DNA of 64,000 nt from Toxoplasma gondii ME49 (lineage: Eukaryota; Apicomplexa; Conoidasida; Eucoccidiorida; Sarcocystidae): positions 4,612,212 through 4,676,211 of the forward strand of contig NC_031478.1 of the NCBI RefSeq assembly GCF_000006565.2, in the 5' to 3' direction. The notes beneath the pieces were generated by a model. That model had not been told where the DNA came from and did not search any database. It was given only the letters and a program-made list of their open reading frames with translations. The first letter of the stretch is position 1, and each line of letters opens with the position of its first letter. This document shows positions 25,641 to 37,800 of the stretch, piece by piece. Both the position numbers and the translations under genes were made by a program.

Positions 25641-28056
25641 ACGGTACCCGTCCTTAGTAAAAGTGCTATGATGTGAATGCGTTTTTACGTTTGTTTGGAG
25701 AGTGCAGCTTCACGGAAGAATCAAGGGGGACGCCCGGGTACCTGTGGATCCTCGGGCTGGTGCCGTGTCTTATCGTACCGTAGCGTACTCGAGTGAGTTA
25801 ATTGCTCCAAGGTATGCCTCTTGATTGCTGTTAAGGAATGGATGCAGCCAGTTCATCAAGGAGAATGTGATGTTTGTTCACGTGTTTGATGTAGTTCCCT
25901 TGGTGCAGTCCGACAAAGTGCATGCCTCATCTGCGGTAGTTCCGTCCTCTTCATGTTGCTTGTCAGCAACTTGTCTTGTGAATTTGGGAGCGCGAGTGTC
26001 TTGTACCGTTTCTTTCCGTACATTCTTGTATCCAGTAGAATGACGACGTTGATCGAGAGGCCAATACTTTACCTCAATGTGTGCATGTCATTATGTGATG
26101 ATACGCGTGGGCAAGCTGTGATTCGCCGGCAGCATTTCTGGCTTTCTGTTCTCAATTTCGCACTTCATGTCATGGAAATCGTGCGCAAAGAGTGTATTTT
26201 CTTTTTCCATGGCAGCCCACCTTTCCTGATTAACCGAATTCACGTCGTTTGATGCCGCGATTTATTCTACGTAGCATCACAGTCATCATTGATTTGCTCG
26301 CAGTGCCCTGTCGCTAAGCAACAACAGGGATTCGGCTAAAGGCGAAATTGGCATATCTCAGACGGGCATGATTTCGTTTTCGGGCGTGCCATGACCACTT
26401 TTCAACGACAGCAGATTGCTGCGTCCGTGTCTGTTGAATGGCTCAAGATAGCGGTAGAGGCAGATCCGTGTAATGAGCGAAGAGAGCAGTGTGCTGCTGG
26501 AACGCGTGCGAGAGTGTGCATCCAAGGACGGGATTTCGTGTGCGTTTTGCTGACGCCCATTTGGAAGCATCGGACATAGGTATCAACGCGAGCGGACGGC
26601 AACACCCGAGAGGCAATGATTGGTTCTCACGTGACGGCGATTGACCTCTGGTGACAGGTAGCTATCTCGTTGTTACCATGACTATAGACACCTGCGCAGT
26701 CGCTCGCCACGTTCGGGGTGGACTGCAAGAGTAGGCGTAATGCAAACGTAGACGCACCCTTTCTTCTTCGAGTGACTGCCCATGCAAGCGCAATGCAGCA
26801 ACTTCGAAAGAGGCATTCGCTTTGTCGCAAAGGAGGGCTCTCTGAAGAAAGAGGACAAGTACCTGCTGGCATATCCACTCGGCAGAATCCTTTGACTGAG
26901 CATTAAGGGTTTATTATTAAAGAAAGCATGCGCTCAACGCTACAGGTGCCATTCACTGTCTTTGCATCCGCAGGTAGAGCGTTGCCCATGAGGTACACGT
27001 GTTAACAGTTTGAAATATACAAGCGTACACATATCTTCCTCATATTTATATCCAGAAGTGGCAGTCGACATTATCACTAGTGGGGAAAAGAAGAATTGTG
27101 AAACCACATGTCGTGGCTAGCAGATGTCACCAAGAGTAATGGCCTCATTACGCTCCCTTTAGAGCCAATGCACCAGATATTGGGGCACAAACAGTGAATG
27201 GCCGCTTTCGTATTAAGAAGTGACAGAATAGCTTTCGTGGTGTGTTGTACTGGATAGCCTTCTGTAACAAGATGTTGCGTGCGGTTGCCCAAGAGGCTCT
27301 GATGATCGTGTGATTTACGAACGCTGAAGAGCACGAGAGACCCTGATGTGGTTCAGTTCACATGAAAGGTAGAGAAACGGGATATCACGATGACAGAAAT
27401 TGAATCACGGTTATCCACTGTACACTGCAACTGGAAGAAGCAGAGTAGATGTTGCACTAGGGAACGCATTTTTTAAGTGAAGAAGATATCTGGTAGACAT
27501 GGTCAGCCTTTTGCCCTCAGATACAATGGGTCAGTTTTAGGGCTGTTGACTCTCAGAAGAATCAGGGACATGAGGCTGACGTGCTACCCTACGCTCGTTC
27601 GGCAACACACCTCTATCACTACGTGTAAATGTGAGTGAGAAGGGCATTTGATAATTCTGCAGGGAAGTTCTGTTGGGAACTGCGCGGGCACGGCTACCTC
27701 GTTCACTTCGCCAAGAACTACTCCGTCCTGCAGGGCTCTCTCATTCACCCTTTCCACTGAGGGAAAGCCAGATGAATCAAACAAGAACTGCGTCGGAGAC
27801 TTGTTGAAACGTTTCCTGTATTAGTGCTTGTCTATGTCAGAGAAGAGCACGTCTTTCTCCTTGTCATCCAAACCAGCTCATCATTTCTAACCATTCGAAA
27901 GGTATTCACCCCTCGAAGGCGTACCATCTGCAGCTATTCTTCGTCGATCTTTCGAGCTCATGGTTCGCATTTCATGGGGCTGAAATGCACTCTGTTGGAT
28001 CATGACATACGCAAACAAGCCTCTCAGGTTCACATGGGCCGGCTGTTCCGCAGAAG
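25641..28056. other. Intergenic region, no gene supported
   Basis: Only short open frames on both strands, with no domain, coiled coil or consistent splice chain. It probably holds the 3' flank of the exon-repeat gene and the 5' flank of the next transcript. Confidence 0.5.
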
Positions 28057-29203
28057 TTGGAGAACAGCAAGTACAACTCACGAACGCTCTGTGGGGGCCG
28101 TCACCTGACACGACGATCGGGTCCCATTAGGGACCGATCCACCGTACCGGAAAGTGTTTTCCTCGGTCAATCGCTCATTCCTGCATTTGGAGTCAGCAGC
28201 ATCATTCCTCCAATACTTCCGCTGGAAGTTGGTGGTGACCACCGCCAAGATCCGAAGTACCCGTTCTCACAAGCACCATGTGAAATTCTTCGGACATCAA
28301 CGTCCGTTCGGTGGTTGGATGCTCAGTAGATGTGTGTCTAGTATGCAATATTCTACAATCTTACCTCAAAACGTTGACATTCCTGACGACAGACAGTGGG
28401 GGTTATCACGCAGTCGGTGCACTCGGTCTTTCTGGTTCAACTGAAAACGCTTCGGTATTTGGACATCCTGGACGTTCTTCTGATTGCAATTTCCATTCCA
28501 CCTTTCGACCTTACTGTTGTAAATCATGTGCAGGGCTGTTGGCAAACGCATAGAATGCGAGCATGTGCTTGACAGGTCGACGACGCGTATGTCAACGATA
28601 GCAGCAGATAACAAGGCTTTTCACGGGTGAAAGTGTATCGAACGTATGCATTACACTGGCGTTGCGTCATATGCTTACGTAGGAGTTTCTCGCTGTCAGT
28701 GAAGCACCACTTGTTCCCGGCTGCTACACTGTTTATTACAAGCACACGTGACTGTCTTGCGTGGATTGTTCTTGAATCACCGGGACGCTTCTTTGTGCCG
28801 GCCTTACAACCAACAGCGGAGGAAAAAGTGCATGCAGCAGCTTGGGCGCTGGCCGATTCGAACCAAAGCCGCGGCACCATGTGTGAGTCCCGGTGTCTCC
28901 GTCGTGTGACACCGGCTTTGCTTGGTCATTCAGTTTTTTCAGAACAACAGCGTTGGACCAGGGAAGAAACACTTCCGGAAGAAAACATCTCGTTTCTTGA
29001 CGGTACCTTCCAAGGATCACAACACGTTTGTGCAGCGTGTTTTCTTGACAGCTTCGCTGCAGGAAGTCGTGGGTGCTCGGGGTGTCCACGCGAACTCCCC
29101 GAGCTCTCCGCGCACACTACCCGAGCTCTTCGTCCTTCTTGACGACAGGTTGTGGTGCCGACCGCATAATTACCGAACGAACGTAAAGCTGTCTATCTGG
29201 TGA
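28057..29203 (+). CDS. Possible small multi-exon gene, unrecognised
   Basis: Three plus-strand stretches read like coding sequence but could not be joined with certainty. The first, near 28140-28325, contains FGVSSIIPPILPLEVGGDHR. The second follows an acceptor near 28391 and contains DSGGYHAVGALGLSGSTENA. The third, near 28940-29203, contains FVQRVFLTASLQEVVGARGV and ends in a stop at 29203. No family is recognised and the start is unknown. They could also be 5' untranslated sequence of the transporter gene that starts at 29620. Confidence 0.25.
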
Positions 29204-29619
29204 ATCTTTTCCGCTGTCTGTGATTTTTACGCGAGCGTCTGCCCCAGATTCACGCAGGAAAGTTTCCCCTGGTGGCAGCTTGGCGCCGGTGGTCGGGACA
29301 AGGCATGTGCGTAATCTGTGCTGTTGCCTGACGCGAACCCCGGAATTTCGTCACATCGTCCCATTTCCAGATACAGTTGCCTCACGCGGCCCAGTCGTCC
29401 CGAGGTGCTGCATGCCGTGGAGTGACACACGAAGCTGCGTTTGTGAACATTGGCGTCGTCTCCGCCGTCGTTGTAACTGAAAGGGCCCCTTGTTTACCAG
29501 TTACCATCAACGACAGATCGGATTTCCCGTTTCTGTGTGCGACAGAGCATCTTGCAGTCTTGAGGCAGCAAAGGAGACCTTTTGTTGGGCAGATCACATT
29601 CGTAGTACAGCGGCTAAAG

Positions 29620-31311
29620 ATGGCGCCGCGTTATCATTCTGCAGCGGAGGCTGACACGGGGGTATGTGGGGAGACGAAGTCCCGCGACAGCGATGCCCTC
29701 TACGATTTGCCACTTAGGGATCCCGAAGAGGATCAGACAACAGTTGCGTTGCATCCAGGTTCTGGAGAAGAGAGATTTCCGGTCTTTCAGTCTGAGTTCA
29801 CTTCGGTTCCCGTGTCAGATGGTGGAGCAAATGGTGTCACCTACCCGGTAGGAGGATCTCGGAAAGAGCAAGACGAGATTTCTTCACGTGGGCCACCTGC
29901 CTACAGTCTCGAGATAAGAGGAAAGACGTCAGAACAACTCGCTGAAAGCGGAGCGGATGACGAAGGCACCAATGGAGAGAAACAAAGCTTGTTAGTTCCT
30001 TGCCTGGCGGTTTTTTCCAGCAACTATAACTTCACGGTTACTTCAATTGCATTGTTTTTGATGAATCAAGATCCCTTGTATAAGGATGCCAGTGACACTG
30101 TAGTAGGTAGTAGCACTGTGAAGATGCTTTCTTATGCTGGAGCGATTGTAGGGATGTGTACAATGGGTTACTTGGGAGACCTCATTGGGCGAAGGCTTGC
30201 CATGATTTTAACGCTTGCTCTTGTTTTTATTGGTGCCCTTTTGTCCTCCATTTGTGCTTGGGGGGACGGAGTGACTGTTCTTGTTATAATGGGTGTCTGC
30301 AGGTTTGTTCTAGGAGTGGGCTCGGGAGGCGTCTACCCTTTGTCAGCCGTGAGTGCGGCAGAAGGCGCCGGCTCTGAGAAGTCTAATGACCGAAGCATGC
30401 GAGTTTCCTGGGCATACAGCATGAATGTGCCTGGAATTATGTTTCCTTACATTGTGGCTCTCGTCTTGTGGTGCACTACACATAACGTCGATGTTTGTTT
30501 CCGTATCCTCCTGGGATTCGGCGCGCTTCCTGCTCTGCTGATCTGGTTACCTGCTTGGAGAATGAAGGAGGACAGAGCCTACGTGGCGAAAGACTTCGCA
30601 AAACACTTGGCGGGAGTCTTTGTCAGTCGCAGTTACTGGCGTCAGCTTCTTGGCACCGGCGTATGCTGGTTGTTGTATGATGTGACGGCATACGGTATTT
30701 TGTTGGTCCAGCCAGAAATCACACAGTCAATTTGGGGCAACAGTTCGTCGGTAACTGATGTCATTTGGCAAAACATCATTTTGAACGGTATGGGAATACC
30801 GGGATGTTTTATGGGGATTCTTGTTCTCAAGCAAATGGGAGTCAAATGGCTGCAATTTTGGGGGTTTGTTGGCTTGGCCGTTTCTGCCTTTCTTATGGCT
30901 GCTACGGTTGAAATCTTACAAGGGAAAGCGTGGGCACAACTGGTTTTGCTATGTATCGTCAATTTCTTTATCAATTGGGGTGCGTCCATCACAACATTCA
31001 TTCTCCCGTCTCTCGTCTTCCCTCCAGAAGTCCGAAGTACCTACTCTGGAATCAGCGCGGCTCTGGGCAAAATTGGTGCAGTAGGCGGAATCTATACTAT
31101 GAAAGCGATTCTGAGTACCGGCGGGCTTACGCCCATGATGATATGTGCCGGCGTCCCGTCTCTTGCAGCAGCTATTCTCACGTGGTTTTATGTCGACCCT
31201 GTGCCAAATACGTTGCGCAGCTCTTTTCTACAGTGTTTCGGAAGCCTTGCAGGGTCTTGCCCGTTTATCGATTGTCGTAAGTTCCGGAGAGGATCTCGGG
31301 CGTTTGAGTAG
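29620..31311 (+). CDS. MFS transporter, phosphate:H+ symporter (PHO84-like) family
   Basis: Single-exon protein of 563 residues, probably with 12 membrane helices. The Met at 29620 was chosen over an in-frame Met 81 codons upstream because its context, CTAAAGATGG, fits coccidian starts and the upstream part is not conserved-looking. Residues 1-120 form a polar acidic tail, presumably cytosolic. TM1 begins at about 123. The MFS loop signature GDLIGRR lies at about 185, and RFVLGVGSGGVYPLSAVSAA at about 230 matches the PHO84 RFxLGxGxGGxYPLSA motif. NWGASITTFILPSLVFPPEV near 455, followed by RSTYSGISAALGKIGAVGG, matches the family's late motif. The family moves inorganic phosphate with protons across the plasma or an internal membrane. 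The substrate is inferred from these motifs; an organic-ion MFS transporter is the main alternative. Confidence 0.85.
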   Translation: MAPRYHSAAEADTGVCGETKSRDSDALYDLPLRDPEEDQTTVALHPGSGEERFPVFQSEFTSVPVSDGGANGVTYPVGGSRKEQDEISSRGPPAYSLEIRGKTSEQLAESGADDEGTNGEKQSLLVPCLAVFSSNYNFTVTSIALFLMNQDPLYKDASDTVVGSSTVKMLSYAGAIVGMCTMGYLGDLIGRRLAMILTLALVFIGALLSSICAWGDGVTVLVIMGVCRFVLGVGSGGVYPLSAVSAAEGAGSEKSNDRSMRVSWAYSMNVPGIMFPYIVALVLWCTTHNVDVCFRILLGFGALPALLIWLPAWRMKEDRAYVAKDFAKHLAGVFVSRSYWRQLLGTGVCWLLYDVTAYGILLVQPEITQSIWGNSSSVTDVIWQNIILNGMGIPGCFMGILVLKQMGVKWLQFWGFVGLAVSAFLMAATVEILQGKAWAQLVLLCIVNFFINWGASITTFILPSLVFPPEVRSTYSGISAALGKIGAVGGIYTMKAILSTGGLTPMMICAGVPSLAAAILTWFYVDPVPNTLRSSFLQCFGSLAGSCPFIDCRKFRRGSRAFE

Positions 31312-34300
31312 GGACAATCATGCATGCTCATGCGGGACTGGGTCCTCGCGGGAGGACATGTACACAGGAGACGACAAGTTCCTTAGCTGAACGAGCGTAT
31401 ACCTGAAACACGTGTAAGAGTACGGTGGACGTGTATATGTACCTTACCACAGTGCCGGGCTGAAGGTATCGGCAACGCGTAAAACCATTATTCGACGATT
31501 GGCAGATACAACACGGTGTTGTTCTTTGGTGTGCAGTAAAATGGGCGTGCCTTCCAGGCATTTGTTTGTAAACCGTGGTGCGCAAGTGGAAAAACAAGAT
31601 GTCCGTGAAATGCTGCTGCGCTGTTTGCGCCGTCAGCTTTTTTTGTGGAAGTCGGATGTATCTTTCAATCAAAACCCTAAGCCACGGGAAAAATCACCTT
31701 ATTACTCGTAAAACTGTTTTCACCAAAAGATGCAATAACTGGTGATCTTTCCTTTCTCCTTCTGAGCATTGTTCCACGACTCTTGACCATAGGGTACATG
31801 AAGGAGGAAACACGGAAAGTTGACTCATATTACCACTAACTGCAGGAAACGAGCAATGCTACGTACGTCAGAGCAGAAGTGCGAATCGTGTTCTCTACCC
31901 TGAAGGCACTCAGTGACTTCCAGAAGGATCTTGCTGGAGACATCTCGCAACATCATCTTGATCACAGAAACTGCAAACAACATATTTAACAGTGAGGTTA
32001 ATGTTGTCTTGATGGAAACCCTCTTCACGTCCCATCTGCAAAGGGTCTCCACCATTCAAGCACTCAACAAGATAATAAAGAAACGCCTGCCACTCACACA
32101 TGAACATCAGAGTGTACAGTGGCTACGATGGACGAAGTGCGCACACCTTCGCGGCTTTTGTTGGCCACCTGCTTTTGTTTTGTGAACAGCCGAAACACGA
32201 AAGGACGTCTGCAAAACAGTGCTTGGAAAGTGCATCTGCTGAGCAGCGAGGGAACACTAACGCTGGAGATGGAACAGCTGAGACCACAAAGTTCAAGGTG
32301 TACCCTAGATGTTTCTCTTTTTTTTTTCTACTACCAGTCACCAGTACGGCAAAAATAATTTGTGGTATCTGAAATCCGATCCTGCGGGCTACCGTGCTCT
32401 TGTTTAACGGAGGGCTGCCACTCAGTTGCTTTCGAGGGCACGACGTGAGGTACGCTGTTCTTCAGAGAAAATGCCGCTATCCTCAGTCTGTTTCTCCTGA
32501 ACCGATGCGTGATTTATCGGGCAAAAACTGCGACAGTTTGTCAAAAATGTTGCGGGAACTATCCATCATGCAGCCATTATCATCTCGGGCACCCGCGGCT
32601 TTCCCGTGTGGAAGTACATGGTGCAGTTGTTTTGTCGAGGTCGGAGTCATCTTAATCGTTATTGCTCCGAACAGTAATGTACCTATCGAAGACAGAGTAT
32701 CACGACCGACGAAGGGATTCTGGATGGATCACCCTGTGTCCGCCTTGTGTCTATCAAACACGAAAGCTATGACCTAACGAGTCGTTTTCTGCAAACTTGG
32801 ACCAGAGGGCGGGAACGCGAAAAAAAGCGTCAGGTAGAGGAGGAGAAGAAAACACAGTAGGCTTCACCGGACCACCAGCAGTGTCACTGGATATTCAATA
32901 TTCCGAGTACTACAATGGCTCTGTTACTGAATATGAGTTAAGACAATGCGATACACGTATTTTTGAGCCGATGCCTTTATACACTTATACGTTGGTGCTT
33001 TCCAGTGTCGTGTGAGGAAACCAATACCTGATCACAGTCAGCAGTCAAAAAAATGATTTCTGCTGTCGAAGAAACTAACACTGGCTCCGTTGTCAATTTT
33101 AGTTCTAGGGGGATCTACACTTCGGTCTGCGGTAAGTGCAGAAATACTCTGGAATCCGCCCTGGTGACACTGGCATGCGGGGATGGGGTAACCTCGTCCC
33201 GGGCCGAGGTGGCTAATCCGTCGGAGTTCTTGGGAAGCAATAGGTGTAGCCGATCAATAAAGGAACCCTTGATATCTAGAAAGCATTTAACACTGTCAGT
33301 GTTATGGACGAATGCATGCATTTTGAAGAAATGTTAAATCATGTATTTGTGCGATGCTTCTTTTCGTTTGTGGCACCCTACGCTGGCCCACATCCGTGCT
33401 ACAGGTGAGCAACGAACTTACTCTTTCTAGTCGCTTTTGGCTTACCTATGGTTGCATTTATACGCTGCAGGTTTTGTTCGTACAACGATCATCTTGTCAT
33501 CTCTTCAGAAACAACGCATACGAGAGACCAGTTGCTTAGTGCGTCAGGGACAATTTTGTGATGAGCTTGTGCAGAAAAACAAAAAATCGAAGTCGTATCG
33601 TTTTTCCCTCTATCCCCTGCCTCCACAGGCTTTCCCTGTTAGCTGTAGCTAAACGAAGGAACTCGAGTAACCGAAGCATGCAGAAAGTTACTACTGCTTG
33701 TGATTCGGCGCTTTTGTCGGCCACTTACTAACACACTATGCCGCTCGGTTGCGAATCAAACGAAGGCCGTTCGAACGACGAGAGACCAACCTCGCCTGTA
33801 CAGGAAACCATCGATCAAGGGCAGTGAAACACACTAATGAACTTGATCGATTGTTGTACTCATGTTGGCTAACACCTGAATACACATGACAAACTGAAGA
33901 ACCTAAAGACTGTCTCAAAGGTCAGAGCGTTTCCACAATTCTGGGGGTAAGTCCTGAGTGCTTGGCTGTGAGTATAACTAAGGTATGTTCGTGTTCCACT
34001 TTCGAGCGCCTGCTAGCACCGACATCGGCGGAGCTGCTACTCCATGAATGTATGACGGGTAACGCCACTTATCAGCCTACTCCGTTTGGAACGATATACA
34101 CCGCAGTTGATGCGTAAGGTCAGACACGGGTACGTAGTGGTGGCTGGAAAGTCCTATTTTTCGCGTGACTATGTGCCGTCGCTGCAGGTCTAATGAACAA
34201 CAATCTTGACACCGGGTTGGACAAAGAGTGTTTGACTTGTTGGACAAGAGAATAATTGCGCATACTTCTGCACACTCGTAGCATTCTCTGTGCCGGCCAT

Positions 34301-34809
34301 CTGCTCATCGACCCGCTTCCACTTTCGCCTCATGCCCCGCTTCCGGTGTCAGACATCTTCTGAGCGAAGCTTGCCCTGAATAATCTAGTATGCAGAGAAC
34401 AGCGCAAGTGCCTGATGAAGCTTCCCCTACCGGAAACATATTAGTCCCTCCAGTATCTAGTTTTCACCGAAAAATTATGGAAAAAAAGCATTTCGAGTCG
34501 CACCTCTGCTCTTGAGGATGCAGGATTTAAACACGTCGTGTGCCGCGTCCCACTGTCCCTCGAGGTTCCTCTGTTGAAAATCGGATTGGCCGACGTCCAA
34601 GCCGCCGATACCCCATGAGCACTCGGCATGGTCTTGTGTGTGGCTGTTTAGAGTGGAAGGGTTCTTGAATGAGGAGCTGGTGTTGAAAAAACATTCGCCC
34701 GAGAAACCAAAATGCTATAGTGCTATTTTCAGCGAAAAGCAATCTGTTTCCAAGCGTTGGGCAGCCCACAATTGCGAGTCCACTTCAAGCGCCACTATTC
34801 AGATGAGAC
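31312..34809. other. Intergenic, a few unjoined candidate exons
   Basis: No gene could be built. Candidates on the plus strand: an ATG at 32128 opening MDEVRTPSRLLLATCFCFVN, which resembles a signal sequence; and an exon near 33045-33131 (MISAVEETNTGSVVNFSSRG) ending at a strong GTAAGT donor. They might be upstream exons of the coiled-coil gene or a separate short gene. The rest shows nothing. Confidence 0.3.
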
Positions 34810-37800
34810 ATGGAGGTGCCTTGCTCTTCTGCCACATTCTTCGAAGCCCGGGACGCCACCTTGACCCTTCGTCCAGCCTCTCATTGTCTCAACACAGATG
34901 GAACTCTGCCTTCCACAGTATTATTGGATTCTCAGAAACGGTTTCGCTTTCTCCCGGATATTGTTGCATGCTCCCAAGAGAGGGAGAATTCGCCCATTTG
35001 TTCAGCAGGCAGCTGCTCGAATTTTTACCAGCAAGCAAAGGTTATAAACGTGCCCAAAAATGCCAGTCATGGTACCGACGTTCTCGAGAAAATGGTCCTC
35101 GTCATTCCGCTTGGAGACGCCCCCGTGTCACTCTCTCCCTCCTCGCGTGGAGACGCTAAAGCATTCAGCTGCCCGGTTGATTCTGGGAGGCCAAACTGTG
35201 TGTTGTCTGGCGATGACGTAGAGTTATCGGATCATTCACCACTCATACCGGAGGTAAACGCTGGCATGCCTCTCCTGCAACAAAATATATCCTGAAATCA
35301 GCCTTCTTCATTTGATTTGTGCGTTTTGAGTGTGAGTGCGCCCGACTAGTTGCCGTCACAGGAGGCTGCCTTTTAGTGTGGTTTATCACATGAGAATGAT
35401 GTGACTGTTAGATATCTTTTTGACAGCGAGGTGCGGTAAGAGAAAAAATGTTAGAGGTATTGAGTTCATATCTGAATTGTCAATATCGCCTACGCTTCAA
35501 ACGAATGTGTGCAAAAATGTTCTCCATGACCAAGCGTTGGAAAACGGTTGTTGCATCGTCATCGATTTTCAAGCGGCACCACAACAACAACTATTGGATG
35601 GGACGAGTAGTGAGCGAAAACCATTTCGTTCTCTTGTGCTTCGGTCCCCCCATTAGAGAATACACTGAGTGCTCGCAGGCTTCCACAGGCAAAACCCCCA
35701 GATGGATGGCTTTTTTCTCACTGACTGACTTGATGCAGCGTAACAAACTCTGCGGTTCGTTATCGCTGTACAATAGAGGTCGTTGCCATAGGTGCCGGAT
35801 TTTATTCTGAGATGATGTGCTGTGTAGGCAGCGACACGAGAGCGACAGGGGTCTACTGATCAGGGGAACCAGAGTTGCACAGGTGCCTCTTTTTCTGGCG
35901 CATTGTCGGCAGAAGAGGGGGACCACTTCTCACCAGGTAGAGAGAAGAACAATGAACAAACCGATATGTCACCTAGTATACAGGGAGCTCCGCCAGTAGT
36001 ACCCTCGGCAGTGTCCTTCCTGCTTGGTGGAGCGTCCCGCCTGATCGGTACAGCCTGTCCGACAAGAGTCTCATCTCTTTTTCTTCCATCCGCTCCTCTT
36101 CTGGACATACACAAGGACGCTCCAAAACAACCCGAAACGCTGGCACAAAGCACGCAACCGAGTGTCTACACAAGTCCCTTGGGAGCCCTCTCGGCGATGC
36201 TGCCGCAGGGCGAAGTCGTAGTACGGCGAGAAGAACTGGACCGATGGAATGCTCAGGTCCAGGCTCTGGAGGTAAATACAAAAACACGTACGAGAGCCAA
36301 ATCCCTGCCTTGTTCTTTCTGTCAGCTCCACCAGCGGTAGACTACGGTTTACCCTCTTTTTCTTTTTTTCAAACTTTGTTATTCTGGAGAACCCGAGTCG
36401 CTACATTTCACATGGTGTCGTTCGCCGTGGTGCCGACGTTCGCGTACATACGAATGTGAGTCCGTGCAATAGAAGCTCATACTACCTGAAAAAGCAGTGA
36501 AGACAAGGCATGACATCAGAGTACTCGATGGAAACAACCAGCCACCTAATGGCTAGCCGTTGGTAGGAGACAGGATGTGGCGATCGTTATCGTGCCTCAC
36601 TGTTGTTTTCCGAGACAGTTCAAATGCAGGAACACAGCTGACCAACTGCGAACAAAGACAGCAGAGGCGGCTGGGAACCACAAGAAATGGCTCCGCGAAC
36701 GGAGGACAAATGAGGTATGATGCACCGGAGTTCTCGACTTGTGAAGCTGTCAAAGTCTCCTACCAGCGTAAGAGTGTGTGCGTGTTGGCTCTCTTTCTTT
36801 TCCTGGTTACATTTGTCGGCGGTATGCGCTGTCGCGGCTGCGTCTTCTTGTTTCACACTCACTACTTCATTGTTGAGGATCCTCACAACAAACAATTTTC
36901 CTCCTCCCCTTTCTTGTCACACCCTTCGGAAAAACCTGCTGTGGAGATCTACTGTAAATACGTGTGTCATACACGTTCTTCAATGAGATGCTGATAAGCT
37001 TTTTAACGTACTAAACTCTTTCGAGATTCCGTTTCCAGTAGAGACCACTTTTCATCTTTTGTATTCGTAGGAGTTGACAACAAGAATTACTCAGGATCTG
37101 AAAAACCGACGAACATTAGAGAGCATCGTTGCCGCTGTAAGGATGGATGCTCAGCCAAACGGGCTGCAATTACATGAGCCGCTGATCAACATCCGAAATT
37201 CTAAAGATTAAGGGGTCAGAAGACAATACTGCGACGTAATTTCCTACTAAAAATATTCTTAAACGTAGTTTTACATGAACAGTCCAATTGTTCCCGTCCA
37301 AAGGAGTTCTTCTTTCGTGTACGTTAGACGTAACACAAATGGTATAGCTGGAGCGTATACTGCTTGCACAACCGCAGGAATCTGCAGAGCGTTCCCTGTG
37401 CAAACAGCGCGCTGTATTTGTCTAAATATATTCTCGTTCACTTCGTTGGCACGGTAATCGGCGTGTGACAAGTCGAAACCGGGAACGTTTTCTATGGGAA
37501 ATGTACAGGCTCAGCAAGAACTAGCGGCCGAAAAAGAAAGAAGTGATCGGCTGCACAAGGACAAGAGAGATTTGGTCAGTCTCTGTGAAGACGATTTTCT
37601 CAGTTGTTTTCTTTGTTGATTGGGAGTGACATGAAGAAGTCCAGACTTGCAGTGACATAACTGGTCCCCTATCAGCTCAAACGTTCACCTACATATGTCT
37701 TCCAGAAGTCGTCGGCATACATCTTTATCTATACAGCTGGATCAGTCTGAGTCAGTACACACATGAATCTACAAAGATATCTGCACGCCTGTCTGTTATA

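Noticed and set aside
29377..29619. In-frame upstream start for the phosphate transporter
   Set aside because: It would add 81 Cys/Arg/Val-rich residues unlike the rest; the Met at 29620 has the better start context.
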